Made by a program: the position numbers and the translations under genes. A stretch of 64,000 nt of DNA, taken from positions 868,001 to 932,000 of the forward strand of contig CAXXFB010000001.1 in the NCBI GenBank assembly GCA_963674545.2, read 5' to 3'. Below, one piece after another: positions 35,198-43,271 of this stretch. Source of the DNA: JABGQS01 sp963674545. Its GTDB lineage: Bacteria > Bacillota > Clostridia > Christensenellales > SZUA-584. How positions within the stretch are numbered: position 1 is the stretch's first letter; each line of letters starts with the position of its first letter. The notes under the pieces were generated by a model, which searched no databases, was not told the origin of the DNA, and saw only the letters and a list, made by a program, of their open reading frames with translations.

Positions 35198-35431
35198 TCA
35201 ATCCCACTCAGCTAATACTGCTTCGCAAGCAGCTATCGTTGCAGAGTGCTTCGCCATTACTATTTCTCCATGTCCTGTCCAGTTGTTACCTTCGTTTATA
35301 TATAAAGTGTTCAACAGATCTTTCAGGTCGTCTTTATCAAAACTGTTATCGCAGTTCTTCTTGTTTGTAATGTCGTTGTAAACTATATCGAACGTCTCGT
35401 TAAATGCAATTTCGGTGTAATCCTGCATCAT
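35198..35431 (-). CDS. Small acidic protein of unknown function (77 aa)
   Basis: Unrecognised. It starts with ATGATG behind GGAGAGG. The protein is acidic and helical, with a central NNWTGHGEIVMAKHSATIAACEAVLAEWD end. The good ribosome binding site and absence of any competing frame argue that it is real. Confidence 0.65.
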   Translation of the reverse strand: MMQDYTEIAFNETFDIVYNDITNKKNCDNSFDKDDLKDLLNTLYINEGNNWTGHGEIVMAKHSATIAACEAVLAEWD

Positions 35432-35527
35432 ATCCTCTCCCTTGTCTTGTTTATTCTAATACCAGCAATGCTTTATATAAGCTAATATATGGTGCGGCTG
35501 TTGTCAAGCATATCACAAGCAGTCTAT

Positions 35528-35570
35528 AAATAAAAAGCCGATATTTTAGATTTTCATTATACCGGCTTAG
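35528..35570 (-). terminator. Intrinsic terminator of the heliorhodopsin gene
   Basis: AAGCCGGTAT and ATATCGGCTT (35559-35568 with 35535-35544) pair with one wobble, followed by TTTTTATTTAT on the minus strand. Confidence 0.8.
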
Positions 35571-35593
35571 TTACCTAGTTATGTTTATTTCTT

Positions 35594-36382
35594 TTACGGC
35601 TGCATAGCTCCGAAAAGAACCAGCCAAGCAAGCAGCGATTTTGCAACAAGGCTTAAAACTATGTAAGTCCTCTCTCCATATAAATAGTTGTTCCACTTAC
35701 CCACCTTCTTATATTGAAGTATCATATTTATCGGGAAGGTATTGAATGCCACGAAGTAGGTTCCAACGATTGCCCAGACAAACCACGGCACCATATCATA
35801 ATTGCCTGTGCCCGTCATATAAATTATAATTACTGCCCACGGCGCAAGGCCAGCTATTGAGCCCCAAACAAAAGGCCCCCAGTTTACTTTGCCGCTGTCT
35901 TTCTTTGAATTCAGCTGCTCCATCACAAGACCAAACAGGTTCATAGAAGCATTTACAATGAATATAAGCAGAAGGGAAGCAATATCGTAGATACCGAATA
36001 GCGTAGATATCAACACTATCATAACTGATGAACTAAGCGCATATTCGAACCATCTGAACTTATTTATACCCTTTTGAAGGTCTGCATTATACACAGCGTT
36101 GAGCTTTTTAGGGATTGATATCAACGCATGCGCCGCCGCTGATATCAACAGGAAAACTGCCACCAATATACCAAACGGAAGCTCGAAAAGTTCACGCCCT
36201 GCTGTCTCCAACGATTGTGTTTCTAAATTATATGTTATATAAAACTGATTTATCTGTGGTGTAAACTCTGATATCTTCTGAATAACGCTTGTTGCCAATA
36301 CCAACATTATTATGCCCTGAACCAAATGAAGCGCTCCCATTACCATGTTGAATCTTCTAAGCTTTTTAAATACTATTTCCAT
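35594..36382 (-). CDS. Heliorhodopsin (retinal-binding photoreceptor family)
   Basis: Seven hydrophobic helices in about 262 residues. From the ATG at 36397, residue numbers are: GALHLVQ with His24 (His23 of heliorhodopsin 48C12), SAAAHALIS with His90 (His80), RWFEYALSSSVMIVLI with Glu118 (the Glu107 counterion), GERTYIVLSLVAKSLLAW with Lys253 (the Lys241 Schiff base), and the family NASMNLFG and GIYDIASLL regions. I prefer the ATG at 36382, which has GGTGG eight bases before it. Heliorhodopsins bind retinal with a cytoplasmic N-terminus and do not pump ions; their role is unsettled. No carotenoid or retinal synthesis gene is in the window. Confidence 0.93.
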   Translation of the reverse strand: MEIVFKKLRRFNMVMGALHLVQGIIMLVLATSVIQKISEFTPQINQFYITYNLETQSLETAGRELFELPFGILVAVFLLISAAAHALISIPKKLNAVYNADLQKGINKFRWFEYALSSSVMIVLISTLFGIYDIASLLLIFIVNASMNLFGLVMEQLNSKKDSGKVNWGPFVWGSIAGLAPWAVIIIYMTGTGNYDMVPWFVWAIVGTYFVAFNTFPINMILQYKKVGKWNNYLYGERTYIVLSLVAKSLLAWLVLFGAMQP

Positions 36383-36403
36383 TTTGTTCACCACCATTTC
36401 TTA

Positions 36404-36485
36404 ATAGTAATTATTACTGTTTAATATTATGCTTTTTTATTGTAAATAAACTGTGACAAAGTCACATAAACTATATTATAATTTT
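36404..36485 (-). promoter_or_regulatory. Upstream region of heliorhodopsin with two palindromes
   Basis: TGTGACAAAGTCACA (36452-36466) is a perfect 15-bp palindrome resembling CRP/FNR half-sites with a five-base gap, and AGTAATTATTACT (36406-36418) is a second one. An AT-rich TATAAT-containing stretch lies just beyond the first palindrome on the minus strand. The arrangement suggests a regulated promoter; the regulator is unknown. The remaining bases to 36600 are AT-rich without a gene. Confidence 0.5.
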
Positions 36486-36600
36486 ATTTGACATATTGTC
36501 TGTTGTCGGAATATTTTGATGTTATAGTTCTCAAATGTTTTATCTGATTATATTATATCACAAAGCAAAGAAAAAATTAATTTTTTCATTTAGAACAAAC

Positions 36601-37068
36601 TCACTCAATCATATATTTCATAGAAACATATTTTGATTTCTCCATAACAAAGCCAAGTTTATGATACAATGATGAACCAGCAGTTGTTGCTTTCAATTCC
36701 AAATAAGATAATTCCATTTTCTTTGCGTCTTTCATCGCCATTTTCATCAAATCCCCAGCAATACCACGTTTGCGAAAATCCGGTAATGTATATACGTTAA
36801 GTATCATGCCTGTCAATCCATTCAAAAAGCTTGGATTTGCAGGTGTTTTATTAATTAAAAGAAAAACTGTGGATATAATCAACTCATTATCCTCACAGAT
36901 ATACACAAATAAATCTTTATTTAAATGGCTCTTGAAGTAACCTGGCAGTTGCGCTGAGATTGCGGAAGTTTGTTTTGCTGTAAGTTCATTATAGTCTTCC
37001 GATAAATACGCCAGCCGCATATCAATTAGCCGCAGAATATCTTTTTCATTCGCTTTTCTGAATTTCAT
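36601..37068 (-). CDS. GNAT-family N-acetyltransferase
   Basis: A 155-residue GNAT domain: YTLPDFRKRGIAGDLMKMAMKDA (about 104-126) is motif A with the RKRGIAG acetyl-CoA turn, followed by LELKATTAGSSLYHKLGFV. It resembles the 25.9-26.4 kb GNAT in order and length (MKFRKANEKDILRLIDMR versus MNYRKAEKDDVSQLVELR at the start). Substrate unknown. Confidence 0.88.
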   Translation of the reverse strand: MKFRKANEKDILRLIDMRLAYLSEDYNELTAKQTSAISAQLPGYFKSHLNKDLFVYICEDNELIISTVFLLINKTPANPSFLNGLTGMILNVYTLPDFRKRGIAGDLMKMAMKDAKKMELSYLELKATTAGSSLYHKLGFVMEKSKYVSMKYMIE

Positions 37069-37200
37069 AGATATATTCTCCTTCTACATATCTTAAACTC
37101 AAATAAGTATAAGAATTTTTGTTTATCTTAGTTTTCTATAATCTCTGAATCTATATTATCATATTCCCAGAATAAAGAAAGATATACATCTTTTATTGGC

Positions 37201-37756
37201 GCAAGATATTCCCTTTTCCGCCGTCGGCGGCGAGCTCTTGTTCAAGTCCCTTCTTTGCTCTAACCAAAAGAACAGCTCACCTGTTATTCTGCTATATGCT
37301 GTTTCATATTGTTTTCGGGACTTGCTCCGGCGGCAAGCCGCCTATCACGCCACTTCGTATGCCTTTTTCCGCCACAGGCGGCGGCATACTCTGGTTCAAG
37401 TCCCTTCTTTGCTCTAACCAAAAGAACAGCTCACCTGTTATTCTGCTATATGCTGTTTCATATTGTTTTCGGGACTTGCTCCGGCGGCAAGCCGCCTATC
37501 ACGCCACTTCGTATGCCTTTTTCCGCCACAGGCGGCGGCATACTCTGGTTCAAGTCCCTTCTCCGCTTTAACCAAAAGAACAGCTCACCTGTTATTCTGC
37601 TATATGCTGTTTCATATTGTTTTCGGGACTTGCTCCGGCGGCAAGCCGCCTATCACGCCACTTCGTATGCCTTTTTCCGCCACAGGCGGCGGCATACTCT
37701 GGTTCAAGTCCCTTCTCCGCTTTAACCAAAAGAACAGCTCACCTAAAGGTGAGCTG
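37201..37756. repeat. Tandem 154-bp repeats with a two-hairpin element, downstream of the original tRNA-Leu(CAG) 3' end
   Basis: The marker TTCAAGTCCC recurs at 37241, 37395, 37549 and 37703, an exact 154-bp period: three near-identical units and a partial divergent first one. Each full unit holds an 88-bp element (37317-37404, 37471-37558, 37625-37712) bounded by GGGACTTG and CAAGTCCC, with hairpins GGCGGC/GCCGCC and GTATGCC/GGCATAC around a TATCACGCCACTTC linker. The units also carry a degenerate, inverted copy of the tRNA-Leu 3' end and its flank. The apparent ORFs through here are artefacts. Confidence 0.85.
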
Positions 37757-37766
37757 TTCTTTTGGT
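37722..37766 (-). terminator. Perfect 20-bp hairpin next to attL (original tRNA-Leu terminator)
   Basis: The last repeat's left arm (37725-37744) is an exact inverted copy of the 20 bp left of the tRNA 3' end (37747-37766), with a two-base AA centre. On the minus strand the hairpin ends in TTTT and follows the displaced tRNA 3' end, so it probably terminated the tRNA transcript before integration. Confidence 0.65.
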
Positions 37767-37788
37767 GCGGATGAAGGGACTTGAACCC
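37757..37788. other. attL of the tRNA-Leu element (32-bp direct repeat)
   Basis: Identical to 49245-49276 and containing the tRNA-Leu 3' end (CCA through the T loop, minus orientation). It is the displaced original tRNA 3' end; the bases after GAACCC differ from the functional gene. Confidence 0.9.
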
Positions 37789-37851
37789 TTAATATAGCCT
37801 TTCATACTGCGGTATTTCGGCGTTGTGGCATATTTCGTGGCATATTTCATT

Positions 37852-38139
37852 CTAAAACTTTGGATTATAATTAATTATGTCATCTAATTGTTTATCATAC
37901 TCACTAAGTTCTTCAGGCTTATTATCAACAAAGTCTTTATGCGTTTCTTCTAATGTTTTGTACTGCTTTTCAAGCTCCTCATATTTATGTTTAATCTCTT
38001 TATTCTCATCATATAAATCTTTATTATCTTTTCTCAATTCTCTTATTTCACTTTGTTTTTTTGATGCACTACCTTTAATGCCAAATATAATAGCTACAAT
38101 AATAGAAAGACCAGTAAGAATCCAAGGTATATATTCCAT
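37852..38139 (-). CDS. Small membrane-anchored coiled-coil protein of the element
   Basis: 95 residues: one N-terminal transmembrane helix (about 5-22), then an acidic/basic coiled coil (about 26-80). Size, topology and position at the end of the tail genes resemble holin-like or spanin-like phage lysis proteins, but no specific family is recognised. Confidence 0.7.
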   Translation of the reverse strand: MEYIPWILTGLSIIVAIIFGIKGSASKKQSEIRELRKDNKDLYDENKEIKHKYEELEKQYKTLEETHKDFVDNKPEELSEYDKQLDDIINYNPKF

Positions 38140-38222
38140 ATAAGATACTCCTTAATTTAATACCTTTATATTATTGCATTTTTAATATATCTGTCAATCA
38201 TTTACTTCATAAACCTTATCTT

Positions 38223-38540
38223 CTAATTTTGCCTTAATACTGCGGCACGTTCATCATATAATCTTTGTAGTTCTTCACATTGTTCTCTGTAGTCTTTAAA
38301 TGATGCTTTTAATTCACCATTAATCTGTTCACCGTTTATCTTGCGGCAAGCCATTTCTTGATGTATCAGTTCATATCTTGAACATGATGCTTTTTGAACA
38401 TATATCTTCGCATCAATTTCTTTTACTTTGTTGTTTTGTTTTTCAGCTTTACCTAATTTATACTTTAAATATCCTGTTATTAGTCCTGCTGAACCAAACA
38501 AACATACTATTAAAGTTACTATTATTTGTGTCCAATCCAT
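38223..38540 (-). CDS. Small membrane-anchored coiled-coil protein of the element
   Basis: About 105 residues from the ATG at 38540, which follows GAGGTG. One N-terminal transmembrane helix (about 4-25) precedes a charged coiled coil with three cysteines. Same topology as the preceding gene; a phage lysis or superinfection role is possible but not shown by sequence. Confidence 0.68.
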   Translation of the reverse strand: MDWTQIIVTLIVCLFGSAGLITGYLKYKLGKAEKQNNKVKEIDAKIYVQKASCSRYELIHQEMACRKINGEQINGELKASFKDYREQCEELQRLYDERAAVLRQN

Positions 38541-38658
38541 GTTGCACCTCACAATATATTTGAGATAACGCTTTTAAAGCGTTATCCCATTTATAGCAAA
38601 TATTAATTTAGTCAAGAATTTAGTTATCCATCTATCAAGTTTTCTCATTTCTTCACCT

Positions 38659-40776
38659 CTATAATGTTACAACTGCATTTCTCAATTCTTGAATATGCAC
38701 TGCCTTTATTCGCTTATTTGTTAATGTGCTATCTGTCCAACTAAATGCCGCAATATCTTTACTTGTGCCGCTGTCAAAGCCATTTACATACGTTCTTACA
38801 GCTTCAATAGCATTACGCATCTCTGTTAAATGAACTGCCATAATCGGCGTTGTGCCGCTTGTCAGCGTGTCTGTCCACGTTGGATTGGTTAAACCATAAT
38901 AATCATAAATATCATCAATAACATCTCTTAGTTCAGTAATATGAACTGCCTTAATTGGAGTGCTACCACTTACTAAGGTGCTATCTGTCCAGCTTGGTTC
39001 TGCTACATTGAAAGTAACTGATTGTTCTGTATTGTCTATCAACCCATCATTACTTAGATAGTCTGCTGTATACTCACCTGCGGCAAGTGTCCAACCTTGA
39101 ACCAGTGAACTTGCGGCGGTTGTCTTTGAACCTTTATTACTCCAATAGTCTGTTGTAGCATCTTTATCAACACTATCAATTTCTACAGTACCTAATACAG
39201 CTTGACCATCTGCATCAATACCATAGGTGAACCCTATTCTTGGTGTTAAGTTATATATAGTTGTGTTTGCTTTTGGGAATATTAAAGTTGGTTGTGCTGG
39301 AATCTGATTGTAGAATATATCTACTTCGTTTCCTTTCCAATCACTATCGCCTACCTCGTTAGTAGCACGAACTTGAACATATAGCCTATCACCTCTGCTA
39401 TAACCAGTTAATACTAAGTCATAATATGCAGTTGTGCCTGTTGAAATTGCACTACCATAATCATAGCTTGAACCGTTCCATTCACCTATTCTTACTTCAT
39501 AGGTATAATCTAATCCATAAGTATTTAAAGGTGCAGACCAGCTAACTCTAACTGGACTTTCAAAATAGCTTTCAGTGCCACCATCATATAGAACTGTTCT
39601 TGGCATTGATGGTTCAGCACCAATGGTTAGTAATGCGGTTTCCGCACTCCATGAACCACGTATACCAAAACTATCATAGCCACGAACTAAGAACTTCCAC
39701 GTGTTACCAGTAGACCAACCGCTTGTAGATACATCAACATAAGTTGCACTTGCTGAAGCGTTAGTTCCCATGATTTGACCGCTATTGTACCAAACATCAC
39801 TATCATCTTTCATGGCTACTTCATAGCCAGCTAAGTTATCACCGCCAGCATTGGTAAAGCTAATTCTTACTGTTTCGCCATTTGCGGCATTAGTTGTTGA
39901 TAGTGAAGGTGTACCGCTAATTGTATTTGGTACTTCATTCTTCTTTAATGTGTTTGTGCTTTCCTTATAACCAGAGTAGTAACTTGAACCAAGCGAACCT
40001 TTTGTTCTAACTCTATACTTTCTGTAATACCCTCTTGTTGAGTGCGGATTAACTGTTCTTGAACCATAAGCCAATGTTGAAGTAACAGAAGCTAATGTTA
40101 TCCATGAACCCCAGCTTGAACCATCACTACTTTCACAATAGTCAATATCATAGCCAACAATACTATTAGCTTTTCCTGATGTAGCACCACCCCAACTTAA
40201 TGTTGCACTGCTTTCAGCTATTGTAGGACTAACACTGCATGATGTTGGTGCACCACAAGCTGTTGGTGTTGTATAATTAACTACTAATATTGGTGCATTA
40301 CTCATATTTTCATCATGGTATGCTTTACCCAATGAAGTAGTTAAGCCATCTTGGATAAACCATAAGCCATAGTTGCTTGTTCCGTTTACCCATTCTTGAA
40401 CAATATTAGTTACTGTCCATTGTTCCCAAGTATCATAACTGCCGCTTGTTGTATGGCTTGATTGGTTTGATGTTGTTACTGATGGTCTTGCATTATATGT
40501 TACACTTCCTTCACTCCAACTACTTGTAACCCTTTGACATAACTGTGTTGCGGCGGCTCTCCAACACTCATCAGAAAAACTATATAACTTTACATAAGCT
40601 GAAGAAACAATAGAATTTGCAGGTATAGCACTTATATCAAATTGAACCAAACTCATATATCGAGTTGATGTGCTTGATTGCACACCAACCCTTAGTTCTT
40701 GTCCATCATAGTTATTATATGGTGCACCATAACTTACCCTTACAGCTTGTGTAGGTGTTCTTGTTATTTGTGACAT
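38659..40776 (-). CDS. Tail-fibre-like protein with DNRLRE and fibronectin type III domains
   Basis: A 705-residue protein. The N-terminal 170 residues are a DNRLRE-type beta-sandwich (VRVSYGAPYNNYDGQELRVG; RYMSLVQFDISAIPANSIVSSAYVKLY). The middle (about 175-590) has several fibronectin III-like domains. The C-terminus contains three copies of a 35-45 residue repeat, WTDSTL..G.TPIKAVHITELR, at about 600-705. Located in the tail module, it is likely a receptor-binding or adhesion protein of the former phage. Confidence 0.85.
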   Translation of the reverse strand: MSQITRTPTQAVRVSYGAPYNNYDGQELRVGVQSSTSTRYMSLVQFDISAIPANSIVSSAYVKLYSFSDECWRAAATQLCQRVTSSWSEGSVTYNARPSVTTSNQSSHTTSGSYDTWEQWTVTNIVQEWVNGTSNYGLWFIQDGLTTSLGKAYHDENMSNAPILVVNYTTPTACGAPTSCSVSPTIAESSATLSWGGATSGKANSIVGYDIDYCESSDGSSWGSWITLASVTSTLAYGSRTVNPHSTRGYYRKYRVRTKGSLGSSYYSGYKESTNTLKKNEVPNTISGTPSLSTTNAANGETVRISFTNAGGDNLAGYEVAMKDDSDVWYNSGQIMGTNASASATYVDVSTSGWSTGNTWKFLVRGYDSFGIRGSWSAETALLTIGAEPSMPRTVLYDGGTESYFESPVRVSWSAPLNTYGLDYTYEVRIGEWNGSSYDYGSAISTGTTAYYDLVLTGYSRGDRLYVQVRATNEVGDSDWKGNEVDIFYNQIPAQPTLIFPKANTTIYNLTPRIGFTYGIDADGQAVLGTVEIDSVDKDATTDYWSNKGSKTTAASSLVQGWTLAAGEYTADYLSNDGLIDNTEQSVTFNVAEPSWTDSTLVSGSTPIKAVHITELRDVIDDIYDYYGLTNPTWTDTLTSGTTPIMAVHLTEMRNAIEAVRTYVNGFDSGTSKDIAAFSWTDSTLTNKRIKAVHIQELRNAVVTL

Positions 40777-40788
40777 ATTATCACCGCC

Positions 40789-41325
40789 TTATGCGTAAAC
40801 CGCATAAACATATTCAGTGCCGCTTAAAATAGCTTCTAATTTAGTGTTTACTTCAGTTGGTGTGTAAACATATTCACGTTCATCAGTAACTGTTGTATCA
40901 CTACCATTCTCTATTAACACTTGGCATACTGGTATTTCATAGTAAGTATCACCTTGTGTTAGTGCTTCTACTGTAGGACTTGCGGCGGCTGTGCCTTTCA
41001 ACACCTTTAATCCAATTATTCTATTAGTCACATCTGATGCTAATACAATTCTATCAATTCTTTTTAATGATACTGATTCTGCATCAAGTGAAATTATTGT
41101 ATCGCTATCATTGTAACCATACTTACCATCAATAAAGCACATACCACTTCCAATAGTAATATCAAGACCACTTGCGGTAATAGCAAACTTATCACCTTCA
41201 TTGATAGCTATGCCTGTTCCGCTAATGCCTTTTATAAGTGCTGTAAATTCAGCACTTGTGTATTCATAAATATCTGAATCTCCTTCAGAGAAATCAAACA
41301 CCCCATAGAAATCTAAATTTTCCAT
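40789..41325 (-). CDS. Phage tail/baseplate-associated protein
   Basis: A 178-residue protein rich in Thr, Ser and Gly, beginning MENLDFYGVFDFSEGDSDIYEYTSAEF and containing GSGMCFIDGKYGYNDSD and LKRIDRIVLASDV. This pattern is seen in baseplate or tail-fibre attachment proteins of Firmicute phages. It lies 12 bp upstream of the tail-fibre gene and is probably cotranscribed. Confidence 0.7.
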   Translation of the reverse strand: MENLDFYGVFDFSEGDSDIYEYTSAEFTALIKGISGTGIAINEGDKFAITASGLDITIGSGMCFIDGKYGYNDSDTIISLDAESVSLKRIDRIVLASDVTNRIIGLKVLKGTAAASPTVEALTQGDTYYEIPVCQVLIENGSDTTVTDEREYVYTPTEVNTKLEAILSGTEYVYAVYA

Positions 41326-41337
41326 ATGGTTTACCTC

Positions 41338-41625
41338 CTATTCTTCATCTAATATGTGCTTATATTGCACACCTTCTTCTTCGCCTTCAGCATTGTAGTA
41401 TACACACTCTGCCCAATTAGCATTATCTTTATATTTTGTTGCTACTTTCATTGCCTTATCTTTCTTAATCTTAATTCTAACTTCGTGACCATCTTCACTA
41501 ATACCTAAAGTATCTAAGTCTTGATTAGCAATAGTAGCTTTTCTATCTTCTTTAGAAAGGTTATATGGGTGCTTCTTTATTAAGTCTGAAGCACTCTTTA
41601 CCTTACCTTTATCTATCTCTGCCAT
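41338..41625 (-). CDS. Small phage tail-module protein
   Basis: About 95 residues from the ATG at 41625, which has GGAGG four bases upstream. Lysine- and aspartate-rich; no family recognised. Tightly packed between the two tail-fibre-type genes. Confidence 0.62.
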   Translation of the reverse strand: MAEIDKGKVKSASDLIKKHPYNLSKEDRKATIANQDLDTLGISEDGHEVRIKIKKDKAMKVATKYKDNANWAECVYYNAEGEEEGVQYKHILDEE

Positions 41626-41633
41626 ATTCCCTC

Positions 41634-42471
41634 CTATGCTGTTCTTTTCCACATATACACAACTATAGAAGGTTGTATATTGTTATGTGCTTCGCCGCCA
41701 CCTGTGCTTTGATTTGTTGCGGTTGTACTACCACTTGTTCCACTAAACGCTGGTAAGTTAACACTATGTGTATGACTTACACTTTGGCTTCCTGAACTTG
41801 TACTTGGTGGATTAGTTGCGTGTGCATGGGTAGCCGCCGCTTTTGCGTTCATAGCATATTGATATACAGAGCCAGAAGCATAACCTGTTCTATAACCGCT
41901 TGAGCTATAAATATTGCCAACACCTTTAGAACCACTTGATAGTGAAATAGGTCTCTCTTGACCCCACCAAATACTATGCCAAGTGCCGCCAGCACTAGAA
42001 GATGTTACTGAACCAATATTAGTTGCGTGACTATGGCTTGCACTTTGTGTGCCGCTTGTCACTGCGGCGTGGTCATGGTCAATACTATGGCTGTGTGCGT
42101 TTTGAATGTGAGTATGTGAAGGCATTTGTGCTTCAGTTAATGTTTCTTCTTTAGTTCCTATTTCTTCTTCTACTGTATCAAAATCTGTATCTGTGCTATC
42201 AATACCTACTACAGTCCTACCTGCGGCAAACGCCGCCCAAGTACCACCAAATAATGTTTCTGGTGAAGTACTATCTACTGAAGTGTAAACAGCCCCAATA
42301 GGATAAATTGCAAGTTTAGCTTGTGCTATAATTGATGCAATATCTTCTGCACTAATGCCGCCAGAACCTTCACTATTTATTAGTGCTTGTGTGTTTCCTG
42401 CACTTCTTTGTAGTGTTTCAGTCAAGCCTTGTTTATCATATCCAAAAACCGCATCAAGTCTTAAATGATTA
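41634..42471 (-). pseudogene. Tail-collar/baseplate-type protein, 5' end removed by IS21 insertion
   Basis: The frame starts formally at a TTG at 42425 (263 aa) but is open upstream to the IS boundary (LDAVFGYDKQGLTETLQRS). It contains the tail-collar pattern PIGAVYTSVDSTSPETLFGGTWAAFAAGRTVVGID, a His/Ser-rich segment (SHTHIQNAHSHSIDHDHAA) and a C-terminal NIQPSIVVYMWKRTA. These are typical of the last part of a longer tail-fibre protein. The preceding part is not present beyond the IS. Confidence 0.68.
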
Positions 42472-42524
42472 TGTTACTGTCAAATAAAATTCCCTGCTTT
42501 TTGGCAAATAAGATTCCCTACTTT

Positions 42525-43271
42525 TTATTTAGTATTTTCCACAAAGATCTGTTTTCTGTGAGCTAAGCGGTAACTGTCGTCGGAAAATGAAAGCACCTGA
42601 CATTTATGAGTCAACCTATCCAACAAAGCGGTTGCTAGAATCGAATCACCAAGAACATCAGCCCATCCGTCAAAACCCTTATTAGAAGTAATTACGACAG
42701 AAGTATTCTCGTATAAATGAGATATCAGTTGGAAGAACATATTGGCTTCTGTTTTCCCAACCGGTAGATAACCTAGCTCGTCAATAATAAGTAAGTCTGC
42801 TTCCTTGATCCACTTAAGACGTGCTGCTGAACTTCTGGATATCTCTTGTGTTTTCAGGATATGAACAAGCGTATCCATAGAGGAAAAGAAAACCTTGTAT
42901 CCAATCTCCACAGCCTTGTTTCCGATAGCCAGAGCAAGATGTGTCTTTCCTGTTCCCGGAGGACCGATTAAGATCAGGTTGTATATTCCTTCAATCCAAG
43001 TAAGGGCGGCCAACTGATTTAACTGCCAGGTGGTAATCCCTTTCTGAAACTCTGTATCAAACGTCTCAAAGCCCTTGTAAGTCGGCAGACAGGCTTGCTT
43101 GATCCTTCGTTTCTTTTTATTCTCCTCTCGATATAAAACCTCATCATGCAGACAGTTCGCTAGGAAAGCCTCGTTGGATATTTGCTCATTTAAAAAAGGA
43201 AATGTTCTCCTGGACATATTCGCAAGTCCAAGCTGTTTTGCATATGTACGGATGCGTTCAACGTCTGTCAT
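42525..43271 (-). CDS. istB: IS21-family helper ATPase IstB
   Basis: A 248-residue AAA+ protein: GPPGTGKTHLA (about 105-115, Walker A), LLIIDELGYLP (Walker B), VVITSNKGF (sensor 1) and a C-terminal DRLTHKCQVL. IstB regulates the IstA transposase and target choice. Its ATG overlaps the istA stop in a TAATG, so translation is coupled. Confidence 0.96.
   Translation of the reverse strand: MTDVERIRTYAKQLGLANMSRRTFPFLNEQISNEAFLANCLHDEVLYREENKKKRRIKQACLPTYKGFETFDTEFQKGITTWQLNQLAALTWIEGIYNLILIGPPGTGKTHLALAIGNKAVEIGYKVFFSSMDTLVHILKTQEISRSSAARLKWIKEADLLIIDELGYLPVGKTEANMFFQLISHLYENTSVVITSNKGFDGWADVLGDSILATALLDRLTHKCQVLSFSDDSYRLAHRKQIFVENTK

Noticed and set aside
37201..37756. CRISPR-like array
   Set aside because: The period is constant at 154 bp, but whole units including the intervening sequence are nearly identical, so there are no variable spacers and no cas genes.
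37196..37774. Long plus-strand ORFs through the left repeats
   Set aside because: They exist only because 154 is not a multiple of three and the repeats lack stops; there is no ribosome binding site and the structure is palindromic and tRNA-derived.
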